Source: Sycon ciliatum
Taxonomy: Eukaryota > Porifera > Calcarea > Leucosolenida > Sycettidae
Assembly: GCF_964019385.1 (NCBI RefSeq)
Contig: NC_088646.1
Location: forward strand, 17,824,976 to 17,888,975
Direction: 5' to 3'
Length of the DNA: 64,000 bases
Below are positions 18,791-30,164 of the stretch, one piece after another. The translations under genes and the position numbers were made by a program. The notes below the pieces were generated by a model that searched no databases, was not told the DNA's origin, and was given only the letters and a program-made list of their open reading frames with translations. The number at the start of each line of letters is the position of its first letter. Positions within the stretch are counted from its first letter, which is position 1.

Positions 18791-21700
18791 GGCGTGGGCT
18801 TCAGGATCCATTCCAATCCCGAACTTGAACTCGTTTCTCTTGAAGCTCCAGTCTAGTTTGTTCGCTGTGAAAACCTGATCGTCAAAGACAACTCGATGAG
18901 AAGTGCTCGACAATTGGATTGTCGCACACGATCCAGATCTGGGTAACTGATAACAGACCATTTCAGAAGGTGGATCATGCAATTGAGACATAAGTCACAT
19001 GACTGACATACTCGCAGTACATGTACAGTACATGTACCCGTTCAGCGTAAACAGTCCTGTACAAGAATTGCGTTGGTCAGAACTAGTGGTTGCAAGATGG
19101 GTGCGGATTTGTTCCAATTCTCCGACATTCCCCCTGGTGTCGCGTTGGGCGAGTTTCCATTCCAACACTCCTGTTGAACCTAACAATTATTGGCGAACAA
19201 TGGAACTATTCTGGTTTAGGTTTTGCAATTTTGGGCGAGGCTCTGAATTCACTCCATTGCACAAGCAGGCTATTCCTTGTATGTTAACCTTCGTCGCAAG
19301 GAAATGTTCTTAGAGACAACCAATCGTTCCTTGATGATGTTTGCACTAGTAGATGCATGATAACATAGAATGACTGCTCGCTTTGTCTTATTCATTGCAA
19401 TTCGTGAGAAATATTTGCTTCGCAGAAAACCACGCGAATACCGGTGTGTGAGAGTATGTATGGGTTTCATGTCCCTGGCTTATTGAGGCTCATTTCACTG
19501 TGCTGGTCACGAAGCGAAGATAGCCAAATGCGTGCTCGCGGCGAAGTGTTCACTGGCAATATTGACGTTTGGAGCGGCTCCGAGTCAGCAGTAATATCAC
19601 TGGATGCAAGCCGTGTGACCATGCCCAGTTGAGAGTCGCCATCTGGAAATGAGCGAAGGACTTTCTCCCTCCCTCTCTCTATCTCTCTCTACTGACAGCG
19701 GGTGCCATCACAAGTTACGGAAGCAAACACGACTCAGCGTCCGCAAAAGACCAAGGTGTGGTTTAAAATGTTAGGCGAGGCACTTCAGTTGGAGTAATAC
19801 TATTATCGGTATTGTCTTGCATCGGCCATCAGCGTACATGCAGCCAGTTCTGGCAGTAGGAAAGTAGGAGCTAACTTAGGCCTCTCAAGAATGCATGCTG
19901 CTCATGATTTCGTGATCGACTACAGTCGCAACATTAATTAATAATTAATTTTATGTGCGAAACGTTATCATGCCAGATCACCTCTCTATCTCTAATTTTC
20001 TTCCTCGCAGTATAGCATCGCTTGATTCGCCTTGTAAAGTTATCGGTCAATATGACTGTTTCATGCTGATATCAAGTGTTTCAAGCTCACCTACGAGTAC
20101 ATTATGCACATTTATCATGCAGTTTTGCGGGTAACACATTCTCCAACTGGCACTTCCAGACACACTAGAAGCAGCCATCTTGTCTCAGCTGTCTAATACT
20201 CTGATACTGTAATAGTTCCTGGGGCCCCGGGCCCCAGAATCTCCTTACTGTCTCAGTGTCTGTCTTTGTTTACTATCGTACATGTTTAGTATTTGGACAC
20301 ATACATGTAGCAGCAGTACATGTACATGACTGTATCTCGGCCCGGGGATCACACCATTAATAATTCTGTGTGCACGATCCCACAGTCACCGGTGCTGTCC
20401 ACACTCTTTATCTACAGTACAGCACGTGTAGGATCCGAAATATTGCTATCACAACCCGTACCCCAATCAGCTGATTGCCTTCGTGCTCCCATCTCTGCAC
20501 GTGCTCATGCCCAGGATCGAGCCTGTACTGTAGGGCAACGTAACAGCCACATACACAGCGAGGCAATGTGGAGTATGGCGCATTGGTCTGACGCCAAGAC
20601 GTTGACAGGTGCGAGTAGAAATCGTAAGATGGCAAAGGAGCAGCTTGACATTTGCACTCGAGATATTGACAGGTCACGTCAAGAACGTGTAGATGGGTGG
20701 TCTGCCAATCAACCAGCATTTTGGGTTGGCCCCCGACACGTTTCCAATCTTTTTCTCTCAATCCTCCTCATTCTAAAAACGTTGTCGCTGTAGAAGGTAA
20801 GACCTGAGAGCGTTAGTCAAAAGATGAAGAGACTGTGCCAAAAACCTGTGTAATATTGGAACAACCTGACAGCTTGAACAGACGTTTCAACTCCCGGCGT
20901 CTAGGAAAATGAGGAGTGTGCAAGCGATCTTACAGCGTGCTATGATTTAGCGAGACGGGACGGGTAGGTTGTGAAGGACAGTTGACGCTGAAGCCGAAGG
21001 AAAACAGTGCTGTTTTCTTTTCAAACGCAAAGGAAAACAACATTATTTCCTTTCGCCTTCTGCGTCGTTGACGGGAGTGATACCATCGGCCTTGCAGTGC
21101 TGGAAATTGAGTAAATTGCACCCAGCATAGGCAGATTTTCACACCCACAGGAATCTCCGGTAAAACAGAGAGGTTCCAGGAATCTCCGGTAAAACAGAGA
21201 GGTTCGAGGAATCTCCGGTACATGTACTATGATTGTTAGATTGACAGCATGAAACAAGGAGGAGGACAATTGCGTGAACTACAACAAGGTTTATCTAATA
21301 CTGGTTTACCAGTTTTGGATTATATCATGTACTATGACGTAGTTAGCACGAGGATCCCCGTCGTTTCTTTGTGTTTCACACTTGCATCCCATCTCCTTTG
21401 TAATAATTAGTCGTTGTCAATCTGCCGCCTTTTGCACAATACGAGTTTCTTTTCCATATCACCCTTCGTAACGACGCTATCACAACGACTAGAAATACAG
21501 CCGTTGGTGGTAATTTTCTGAGTATTCGTCTACAATAGTACGTGTGTGAATCAGCAGGGCTTCATCGCAATAGTTGGACGTAGAAAGTGGTCTGAGTTTC
21601 ATCAAGAGTACTCTTGGTTTCATGCATATTAAAGCGAGCATCAGGCAACACAGAATGTAACGTGCTAGTTCATAATACTAGCTGGAGCACTTGAAAGTTC

Positions 21701-24700
21701 ATAATGGCACAGGATCACGATGGTGGGAACCTTGTGCTATTGTTAGCAGCTACTCATGTGGCTTGAATAAAATCGTTATTGTGTACTTTGGGCTGATGGA
21801 GACATTGTGGAAAACAAAATCTGCTCTCATGGCGGTGCGCTCAGGCTTACTATGTGTACTGCTGAGTGCGAGAATTCCTGGGAGCGAGCAGCCCATGTAT
21901 GGTTACAGAAGCAGACACTACCACAGGATCTCGCCGTCAGCATGACGTGCATATCATGCAATTAGGCGTCCAGTGAAATCTCAAACCCTCGGGCCGCAAC
22001 GACACAGGGTGTGGATTGTTCTACCAACGCAAGGGAGGGAGTTGTTGTTGTTTGGCTTTATTTAGAGTGGAGTTCCAAAGAGTTTCTGAAATCGAATGGC
22101 AATGTCAAACGCAAGCAAGTCTAAGGACACAGGCTGGGTGTCATACGAAACCATCCCCCGTTCCAGAATGTATGTGTCTTCTTGTTGATGGTATTTTAGA
22201 TTGATACTGGTTATCAGCTAGCCTTTGTTTGGTTTGGTTGGAGGCACGGACACCCCCATCGCGAGTGGACTGCCCCAGTAAGTATTTGCTAGCTGTTTTC
22301 CCCTGTACCATTGTGTCCCATCATGGCTCCCCTGTCCTCCGGTGGAATTGAGCATGGTAGACTACTCATTAGTCTATCCGATCATGCGCTGAGCCCGGTA
22401 AGGCCAAGCCTTAGGTGTGGCGGCAGCGGTGGAGAATACATGATGCGGCTATAACAGGTACATCTGTTCCCTGCTCTCGGGCCATTCTCATGACGATTGC
22501 CCTGCTGTGTTCACGGTACATGTAATGATGTATACATGCTGTCAACCTACAACATGAATGCACATGTATATGATGAGAGGACGTTTTAAAAGAAGTCAAC
22601 TAATACTTGCCCCTCACTGGCCCTGCGAGGCTAGGACTCCATCATGGGTTGATACAGAACATACAAACATACACTGCATGAACTAGTAGTAGTACTTGCA
22701 CTAAACATGTTGCCTTTGAAAGCCTTTCTAGGTTGGGCGCTATTGTTTATTTACGTCAGACCGCCTTCCTGGTCGTAACTTCTACACACGACGCCATTCA
22801 TCCGTCACCGGCACTAGCTAATGGTAGCATTACCGCTGGTTATGACCACACGCTTGTCACAAATCCGATGTCATGTCATGATTCTCTGGCATGAGGCTAG
22901 ACTAGACATGCGAAGTTTCAGTTCGAGCCCCTGCTGGGTCGGCGCATAGCTGGGACCACGGGCACAGTCATCAGTGTAGAGTACTAGTAGTAGTGCTACT
23001 CCACCTGGCACAGATCCAACAATGGGCTGGAAAGCTATTGCCTAGGACCCGGAAGAACCCCAGGGCCATGCGTGGCGATGATTTGTTGCTCGGCTTCCTC
23101 CAGCGTACGGGCGCAAGGTAGAATATGCCCGCGAGAGCATCATTCCGGCGCCGCACTGACCAGCTAGCGGATCAGGCAGATGGCTTCTCTGCTAAGCTAC
23201 AATGCTGACATGCCTTTGTTGGACTACATATCACGTAAATATGAACAGCTGACCGTGGCAATTCATTCGGCAGTCGATGATGCTGAGGCAGTCTGAACAT
23301 TCTGTCTTCTTCCACCAAGGTAGGTATACTTCACATCAAGTTCTTCCTTTCATTCAAAGTCGTATGAAGGTGTGTCGTCGGACACTGACTCGTCGTCACG
23401 AGAGATGCGCTCACTCGTCACACTTTCAGGCATGTTCTTCCTCCATTCTGTCGTCGGATTCGGAAGTCTCTAGAGCAGAAAGTTGCCTTTAGAACTTGCA
23501 GCTCTAGGGTATGTGATGTGTTCGTGTAGCTGGTTCACTTTCGTTTTGCCACGCGATCCTAATAACACCGTACTGTTAGTGTTCACAAGTGATCGCGATT
23601 ATGCAGGATGGTGGACAGTGGACAGGATTATGCAGAATGGTGGACAGTGGACAGTGGACAGTCTCTATAGTGTATACATTATAATGATACATGTACAATC
23701 ATGTTGTTAGTTTGACAGCATGAAACAACTAATACTAGTATTCTACTAGTATTGGGTAATTATAATACCATGTACAATCATGTACATGTACAGTGGAGGT
23801 GGGTGAAAAGTGCAAAGCTGGCGCCCTGGACCAGTTCCGATTACATCACTGTACTTGTACATGTGTACGTCCAGCCGCATTCGTACCACTTCCAGGGCGT
23901 CAATGGCCGTGCAAGTTGAGGGCTCCAAATATGCACTCCGGGTCGGATTTCACCGAGCGCAACTGTACGCATGACAGAAATCTCGACAGCATACTACTCG
24001 TACAGCCTTACATTGTACTAGTACATGTACATGTATACCCCGTGGCTACTGTTACGCATGTAACACTAAACATTGTAAGTAAAGTATGTTGGTCCATCGA
24101 GGGCCATTTGGTCAGCTGACTTCTAAGAACCGTCTCACCTGTTCCGGCACGCGTCAAAACTCGACAGGCCTAGAGCCTCTGGGTAATCCTTGATATACAA
24201 TAAAATACTAAGTCACGGTGTGTGTGTGTTTCTTTCATGTGCACATCTGCCGGTCATTGTCTCTGGCCTGACATCCAGCTGTTTGGTGGGGCATAAATCC
24301 GCAAACCAAGAGAACCAGGGGTTTCTTGTTCTCAGGGTATGAAGAAAATGGCTATCACCCTGCGAATGCTCCAGGCCTAGATGGCCTAGTTGCACCCATA
24401 TTAGGCTATTTGTACAATACTCTTATTGTTTCAGTTCCCATTTGCTTCCATGTAATTGGGCGACAGCGCCAGCTTGGTTCTGCGAACTCAAATACATGCG
24501 CCAGTAAGAACATACCTACCTACCGCTGTAGCGATGATACCCAGCACGCACAATTACAAAGACAACACGTACTGTACGTGGCGAGTTGTGCCGCAGTACT
24601 CCCAGCAGGCCCCGTGTCACTCTGTGGCCCAGTGTGGCAGTTTGGCTTGGCATGCCTAGACGAAATGACGAATGAAGGTTGACAGCGACGAAATGACAGC

Positions 24701-24781
24701 ATACACATTGACAAGCCATTTCTTCCTGCATGTATCGAGATAATCCGCACTACATTGAGTGTGCAGTACTAGTACATAGTA
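18791..24781. other. No recognisable gene; one small tandem repeat
   Basis: I saw no domain-bearing frame or coherent exon set. A 29-bp tandem repeat (core GGAATCTCCGGTAAAACAGA), about 2.5 copies, lies at 21149-21220. GTGGACAG triplications occur near 23610-23660. A frame at 20320-20793 (157 codons, plus) matches no family I know and is probably chance. Confidence 0.45.
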
Positions 24782-25516
24782 CGGTAGAGTCGCTCGCTGA
24801 AGAACGTTGAGCCCAAGAACGTCCAGCCTGAAATGCTAAGAACGCCACAGCCTGAACGGCAGTGTTGGTTATCTGGCAGCTTTTGGGATAGATATGATCC
24901 AGTACGAATTGTTTCTAGGAACGTGCTATAAGAACGCCCCAGGCTAAGGCCGCGGTCACATCAAACAAGCCGTTTTAGCTTGCGCTGAATGAAGCGGTTG
25001 GTCAGATCGACCCATATGATCCGGTGAATTTTTTGCGTGCTGGAGAGGATTTTTCTTCACGTCCATTTTTGAATTTGATTTTTTTGAATTCATAGAAAAT
25101 CAAATTTAGATTTTCTGTTGATCATGTACGTACGTACGTACGTACGCGGCAGTCCGCAGAGTTTTGGTACTGTACTGGGAGCTTCAATTGCCACATTGGA
25201 ACCAGGGTGCTTGTTTGAGAGATTCAGGGAGGTTTGAGCTTGTAGTGCAGCCATGGATCCTGGAACTAGACTCCGTGCCGTTGTCTGCATCTTGCTCTGC
25301 ACCGATATCATGGTGCGCATGCTTCTATCGCACAATAGTCTCCCTTGTCTGACGCTGCCTCACCAAATCGTACTTCGTAGAAAGCGCAAAATTCAGCCGT
25401 TTCTGTAGCAACGATGACGTCAAAAAGCGCTTTTTCCTAGCTTTAGGCTGTGGCGTTCTTAGAATTTCAGGCTGGACATTCTTGGGCTCCACGTTCTTCA
25501 GCGCGCGACTCTACTG
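24782..25516. mobile_element. MITE with about 70-bp terminal inverted repeats, TA flanks
   Basis: Both ends begin CRGTAGAGTCGCKCGCTGAA and remain inverted-repeat related for about 70 bp. A TA dinucleotide flanks each end (24780-24781 and 25517-25518). A TA target and no transposase frame fit a Tc1/mariner-type non-autonomous element. An (ACGT)n patch lies inside at about 25126-25147. Confidence 0.75.
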
Positions 25517-25669
25517 TACTGTAATAGGACTATAGTGAGTCCACAGAGTAGAGTTCATAACACACAGTGCAGGGGTGCCTACTGCCTTCAGGTCGTGTAA
25601 GCAACAAGTTTAGGGGTCGCACTTGGTATCATGATCAGCTCTCGACATCGCGGCCATCTTGCTTTTGAC

Positions 25670-26362
25670 TAGTGTTGAAACGATCTCACCGGATACTCGT
25701 TAGCTCGCTCGCCAGAAACTCGGCTCGTTTGTGCGGCCAGCTCGTTTGCACTAACGAACACCGTACACCGTACTCCGTACACATGGCAGTACATGTCGAC
25801 CGGGGAGTCGTAAAATATTTTACGACTCCCTGGTCGATTGAGAGTCCAGTCCCGCGCAAAGTGAAAATCACTCGCAGTTACAGGTGACTGTATGCCTGCA
25901 CGACACTTGAGTTGTTTCAGTTGTCGTTGCAGCTTTGGTGGACTCTACTGATGTCTTGTTCCGCATCTGCTGACCTGTCGCAGGATATGCTTCGGTCACC
26001 TCTCCATTCGAGTGAAAGTTACGCTCCGTCGTTTGGAAGTTTTCTCCCGCGATGCAGCGAAGACCAGGGCTACTTGCAATCTTTGCAAAACGGTCTATTC
26101 TTACAAAGGCTAATCGACGACGGCGCTGAAAAGACATCTCGACACCAAACAGCAGTCCGAAGTGAAGCAGCAGCAACTCCAAATGCCGGCGGTGATAATT
26201 CATGTAATTTGAACCAGCTGAAAAAAATCGAACTCAGAAAAAAAAATATTCAAAAAAATAATCATATTTGCCACAGCAATGAAACTCGTTAGCTCGCTCG
26301 ATAGCTTGCTCGTTAGTGGAACTGATAGCTCGTTTGTTATAGATACGCTCGTTTCAACACTA
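25670..26362. mobile_element. Non-autonomous hAT-type element
   Basis: The 14-bp terminal inverted repeats TAGTGTTGAAACGA are perfect, and a perfect 8-bp target duplication CTTTTGAC occurs at 25662-25669 and 26363-26370. An 8-bp duplication with a TAGTGTTG-type terminus is the hAT signature. No transposase is encoded; the 126-codon frame at 25912-26292 has no recognised domain. Confidence 0.88.
25800..25833. repeat. Tiny palindrome of the CCAGGGAGT family
   Basis: A 34-bp palindrome (left half CCGGGGAGTCGTAAAATA, right half inverse) flanked by TCGA on both sides, inside the hAT-type element. Confidence 0.75.
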
Positions 26363-26661
26363 CTTTTGACTGCATGCGCGACGCGTGCTCTTTTGGATCA
26401 CGTGTGTGGTTCTCAATGCATTGTTTGCATACAAAAACTGTACAAGCGCTACAAAGCTGTAGACAGTGTAGCTAGCTACCTATGATTTCTGTGAACAGAG
26501 TTTCTTCTTCACTGATACCGTTCTTGTTTTGACACGGCGATGTTCTCTTTCCCCGTTCTCCTTTCAAAATAGACTTCCATTTAGTTGTAAGTCACAACAG
26601 CAAACTTACTGGTAAGTGGAAGTCTAAGGCTTGCGCGCAAGTATTCCCGCTTTGAATTCGC

Positions 26662-27246
26662 GTGTCAATACTCAGAACAACGACCGTGGGAATCATGCGA
26701 GTGGAGTATTTCTCAGGAGGAAGACGTTCTGTTTGCAAAGTTGCTTCGATCCGCAAGGAGTATTCCAGCAACGAGTACACCTGCTACGGAAAGCGATCCT
26801 ATCGAGACTTACTGACGGTATGGTTTCCTTGTTTTATGTCACTCGTATCGGTACTTTTCGTACTGCACGGACTGCACTTGTATGATACCTGTGACACAAA
26901 CATCACAATCGCACGGTGTCGGCTTGAGTTGGTCTTGGAGTCGTCATGGTCCAGCAACGCGGCATCGCCGAGTTGGAGAAAGAAAGCAATGAACGTACAT
27001 GAACATTGTTCCAAAACAAAGACACAGGGCAAAGCGTTGCAGCAGGCAGATCATTCTGATCCCGTCCGCGCATCAAATGAACAAATCGAAGGCAGTCCAA
27101 GTACATGTACTTTCCGACACTGCGCGATCGCGCGAGCGGCTCGCGCCCGGCGGTCAGTGCAGTCTTCAAAATGTTCCTTGGCAGCCATCTCTTCTCCGAT
27201 TTCGATGATCGAGGGCTCATTTTCTTTATTAGAATCTCCTCCGTAA
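26662..27246 (+). CDS. Unidentified 194-codon open frame
   Basis: This is the longest frame outside repeats and the identified genes. I do not recognise it. It begins MSILRTTTVGIMRVEY and has one hydrophobic stretch at about residues 49-70 (LLTVWFPCFMSLVSVLFVLH) and a Ser/Arg-rich tail. It lies inside the AGGGGTCGCACTTG element and could be a remnant of a protein that element once carried, or chance. No splice or homology support is visible. Confidence 0.15.
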   Translation: MSILRTTTVGIMRVEYFSGGRRSVCKVASIRKEYSSNEYTCYGKRSYRDLLTVWFPCFMSLVSVLFVLHGLHLYDTCDTNITIARCRLELVLESSWSSNAASPSWRKKAMNVHEHCSKTKTQGKALQQADHSDPVRASNEQIEGSPSTCTFRHCAIARAARARRSVQSSKCSLAAISSPISMIEGSFSLLESPP

Positions 27247-27894
27247 ATCTACCGAATCAATTTTTTCCTCAACGACATAGATTTACTGTCAGAATACTGG
27301 AAAGCAGGGCGACAACGCTCAGAAAAAGCCCTACACACGGATTTCCCTTCTACTTGACCGATTTCAAAATTTCTTTCGATAGATGTCCGCGTACTTGGCC
27401 GTCAAAGCAGCCCTGCGATTTTCGACGCCGTAGCTAGATAAACGGCTGCCAAGGAACCCTTTACAAATCGCCCAAATACTGCGATATTTTGAATTTTCCG
27501 TAACTCTGATTGGCTGCACGACCCTGACGCGCACGTGCTGCGTGCGTGATGAATCAAAAATGGCTGCGATGTCTAAGTACACAAGTGCGACCCCTGAAGT
27601 TATGTATTGGCAAGGGCATAATGTACATTGAGCATTATTGCAGCAATACAGTCTACGCATACGAAGTTGCGTGTGTGTGTTACTGTGGACAATACTTGGT
27701 CTGCTGAATACCATACAATAGTACTGTACTCCAACATCCCTTCCTAAAAGCAAGAGTACATAGCCACTGCTAAAAACTATAAACATTCCAAGTTTGAAAG
27801 GAAATGAGCACAAGGTACAGACGGACCTCCAAGCAAGACTTTCATCTAGATTCGTTTTGTACCCAAAGTATAAAACATCCAGAGCATCGTGAAA

Positions 27895-28228
27895 TAAGGA
27901 ATGTACTGCCCCTCTTTTTGAACGCCTCAGCATTCAACCCCTGCAATCAATGTATTGCCGCAAACTCCTCCTGCTAACCTTTCGTGTAATTCATAATAAC
28001 TGTAGTGTGCTTCTTCATGACCTCGTTACACCTCTGTCACACACCCGTCGAACGAGGAGCACAGATGTTCCCCTGCTTCTTTTCCCGAGGATCATATCTG
28101 CCGCCGCCACACACAGCCCTTCATATCAATGTCCCGCTCTCTGGAATAAGTTGCCTGCATCTATACGATCACTGAAGAAACCAGGTCAATTCCGGACCGC
28201 TCTCTTACCCCACCTGAAAATTCACTGA
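27895..28228 (+). pseudogene. LINE reverse-transcriptase C-terminal fragment
   Basis: Translation of the plus strand gives the layout typical of the C-terminal tail of LINE ORF2 proteins: APLFERLSIQPLQ, then LLTFRVIHNN, LHDLVTPL, and finally ALWNKLPASIRSLKKPGQFR ending in HLKIH and a stop at 28226-28228. The catalytic RT domain is absent, because the usual 5' truncation removed it. An in-frame stop lies just upstream (about 27890), so it is a dead fragment. It sits immediately downstream of the AGGGGTCGCACTTG element. Confidence 0.75.
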
Positions 28229-28866
28229 CTAACGTTGCTCACCGATCAAATAATTATGCAATCTTTCCTCTGCCGTCTTAAATCCTACTCTATTTTTCTT
28301 TTAATCTTTCCCTTACATTTGTGTAGGGGTGAAACGGTTAGCCTTTAAGGTAACAAACGGGTATCTGGCTTAATTAACGGGCGGGTTATCGGGTACCCTT
28401 TATCCGCCATACTATTTCCAAAAACGTTGCATTTGCTTGGGATCATAAGCGCAACATGTCTTTTACAGGCATTCTGATAGGAGAGAGATTTCCGGGCAAC
28501 GATTTGCTACAGTAGCCTTCCGGATTTCACGCCAGGAGGATGCGCGGTCATGCAAGTACACTACATCGCGACAAGCACAGTGTGCACAATCACCTGATCA
28601 CTGCGCTACATGCTAACAGTCAAAATTGTTGTAGCTTCAATGGATACCGTGATATGTAGCAGGATTGAACGAGGTAAACACACACACAAAATTGTGCACT
28701 GACTGTACAACTGTACAAGAAAGCTTATAATACTGTACCCTACAATCCTACACGACTATCGGGTACTTTTTTGCTGACGGATCAGCAGCTAAACAGACGG
28801 GTACCCGGGTTACCCGGATCACCCCTACATTTGTGTGCCTGTAACTTTAGTCGATCTCATGTAATA

Positions 28867-29623
28867 GGGAGGTTTAGGGCGCGTTTGGTTGGTACGAACT
28901 AGAACAGGATTCACCAGAACAGCGCGTTTGGTTGGGACTGCACCTGTTCTGGGTCGGCCAGAACATGTTCTGCTTGCTCCGGCCTTGAGGCCAGAGCAGA
29001 CCGAGCAGTTTCACTTTTTCACAGTGAAACCTGGCGGGAACATCGATTTTGTTCCCAAATGATCACGTGCATACGCTTTTGGGTTGAACTCGTCGTACCG
29101 TACTAAGTGACCATGGTGACCCATACACATTTTGAAGAATGCACCAAGTTTGGCACATTTTTCCACAAAAATGTGCTCTGTTTCTGGAGTACCGTTTGGT
29201 TGGCATGAGGCTGCTCCATGTGCACCAGCTGTTCGATCCTGTTCTAGATCGTACCAACCAAACGCACCCTTAGTCCCACGTAATCCGTGGGTACTTTACG
29301 TGTGTGCACCACGTGATACTCAGTGACCCACGTACAGACGTTTTCCGATTCACAACATACCGTGTATGGAGGCTCACCCACGTTCCGCCAGAACGTTGGT
29401 GAAAATCAGAATGGAGCGCATTTTGCGAGCTGTGAGGGTGCTCAGCTGAAGAAGTTTCCGAAGCACGAAATCAGAATATTCGATGAGCTTCTCAGGCCCG
29501 GGTAGCTTCGTCTAGGTTTGGACCTTTCCCTTCATGCTTTTGTTTGTTCCGTGTGACTAAACACAACATTGCAACGTGGATCACCCACGTACGCGTTTCC
29601 GTCACGTGGGAACTAAACCTCCC
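28867..29623. mobile_element. Outer MITE with GGGAGGTTTAG termini, 5-bp TAATA flanks
   Basis: The ends GGGAGGTTTAG and CTAAACCTCCC are inverted repeats, extending internally to TYCCCACGT once the inner insertion is ignored. TAATA lies directly outside both ends (28862-28866 and 29624-29628). A second MITE (28877-29269) is inserted within its left terminal repeat, ten bases from the end. No coding capacity. Confidence 0.75.
28877..29269. mobile_element. PIF/Harbinger-like MITE, TTA target duplication
   Basis: The terminal inverted repeats start GGGYGCGTTTGGTTGGTACG and continue about 45 bp (TCTAGAACAGGAT). TTA flanks both ends (28874-28876 and 29270-29272). A 3-bp TTA duplication with GGG-starting termini is the Harbinger pattern. 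It is 393 bp with no transposase. Confidence 0.78.
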
Positions 29624-30164
29624 TAATAAGGCAACACTGCCTGTTTGTTATTCGACGTTAAATAAACAAATCCAAATGCAATCTACACGATATTCAGTTC
29701 TTGCAAATGTAGGAAGATAAAAACTACACATCACGTAGATCCACATTCATTATTTCACGATACATCGATGGCGAGAAGCTAATCTGTCCCCTTGGATAAC
29801 GAGATTCCACGGCAATTTTCGCAGAAATCACAGAATCTACACTTCTGCCCGCTGAATCTGAATTTTTGTGGATAAATTAGTAAAAGAACTACTACTTTGC
29901 AATCTGTTTGAGCACATTGCTCCTGCCACTGTGGGTGAGCACGGGTCTCTCCAAGTTTCTTCACTCACATACAATCTGTGACGGCAAAAGATAGTAGGAA
30001 AAGTACCCCTTCGTGCAACTAGTTGTCCTCAGCAAGGAGGGTGAAAAATTGCAGGAAGTGCCACAGCTTGATGATTTTCCTGCAGATAATGCTGCAGAAT
30101 AAACCCCTGTCCTCCGGAATTTAACATGCGGGGGATAAATGAAACCCAAGGCACACAAGAAGAG

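Larger units (their letters stand above)
25611..27596. mobile_element. Element with YAGGGGTCGCACTTG termini, 5-bp target duplication
   Basis: The left end TAGGGGTCGCACTTG and the right end (reverse complement CAGGGGTCGCACTTG) are inverted repeats. The similarity extends about 80 bp inward (GACATCGCGGCCATCTT versus GACATCGCAGCCATTTT). AAGTT occurs immediately outside both ends (25606-25610 and 27597-27601). A 693-bp hAT-like element interrupts the left terminus, so the uninterrupted element would be about 1.3 kb. It contains an unidentified 194-codon frame. The superfamily is not assigned. Confidence 0.65.

Noticed and set aside
20320..20793. 157-codon plus frame as a gene
   Set aside because: No recognised domain, no splice context, and length within chance expectation for this window size; the antisense frame is nearly as long.
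22920..22935. Second pol III B box (AGTTCGAGCCCC)
   Set aside because: It departs from the consensus, and neither an A box nor a repeat partner was found.
27364..27933. 189-codon minus frame as a gene
   Set aside because: It straddles the right end of a DNA element and the upstream flank of a LINE fragment, with no recognised domain; probably chance.
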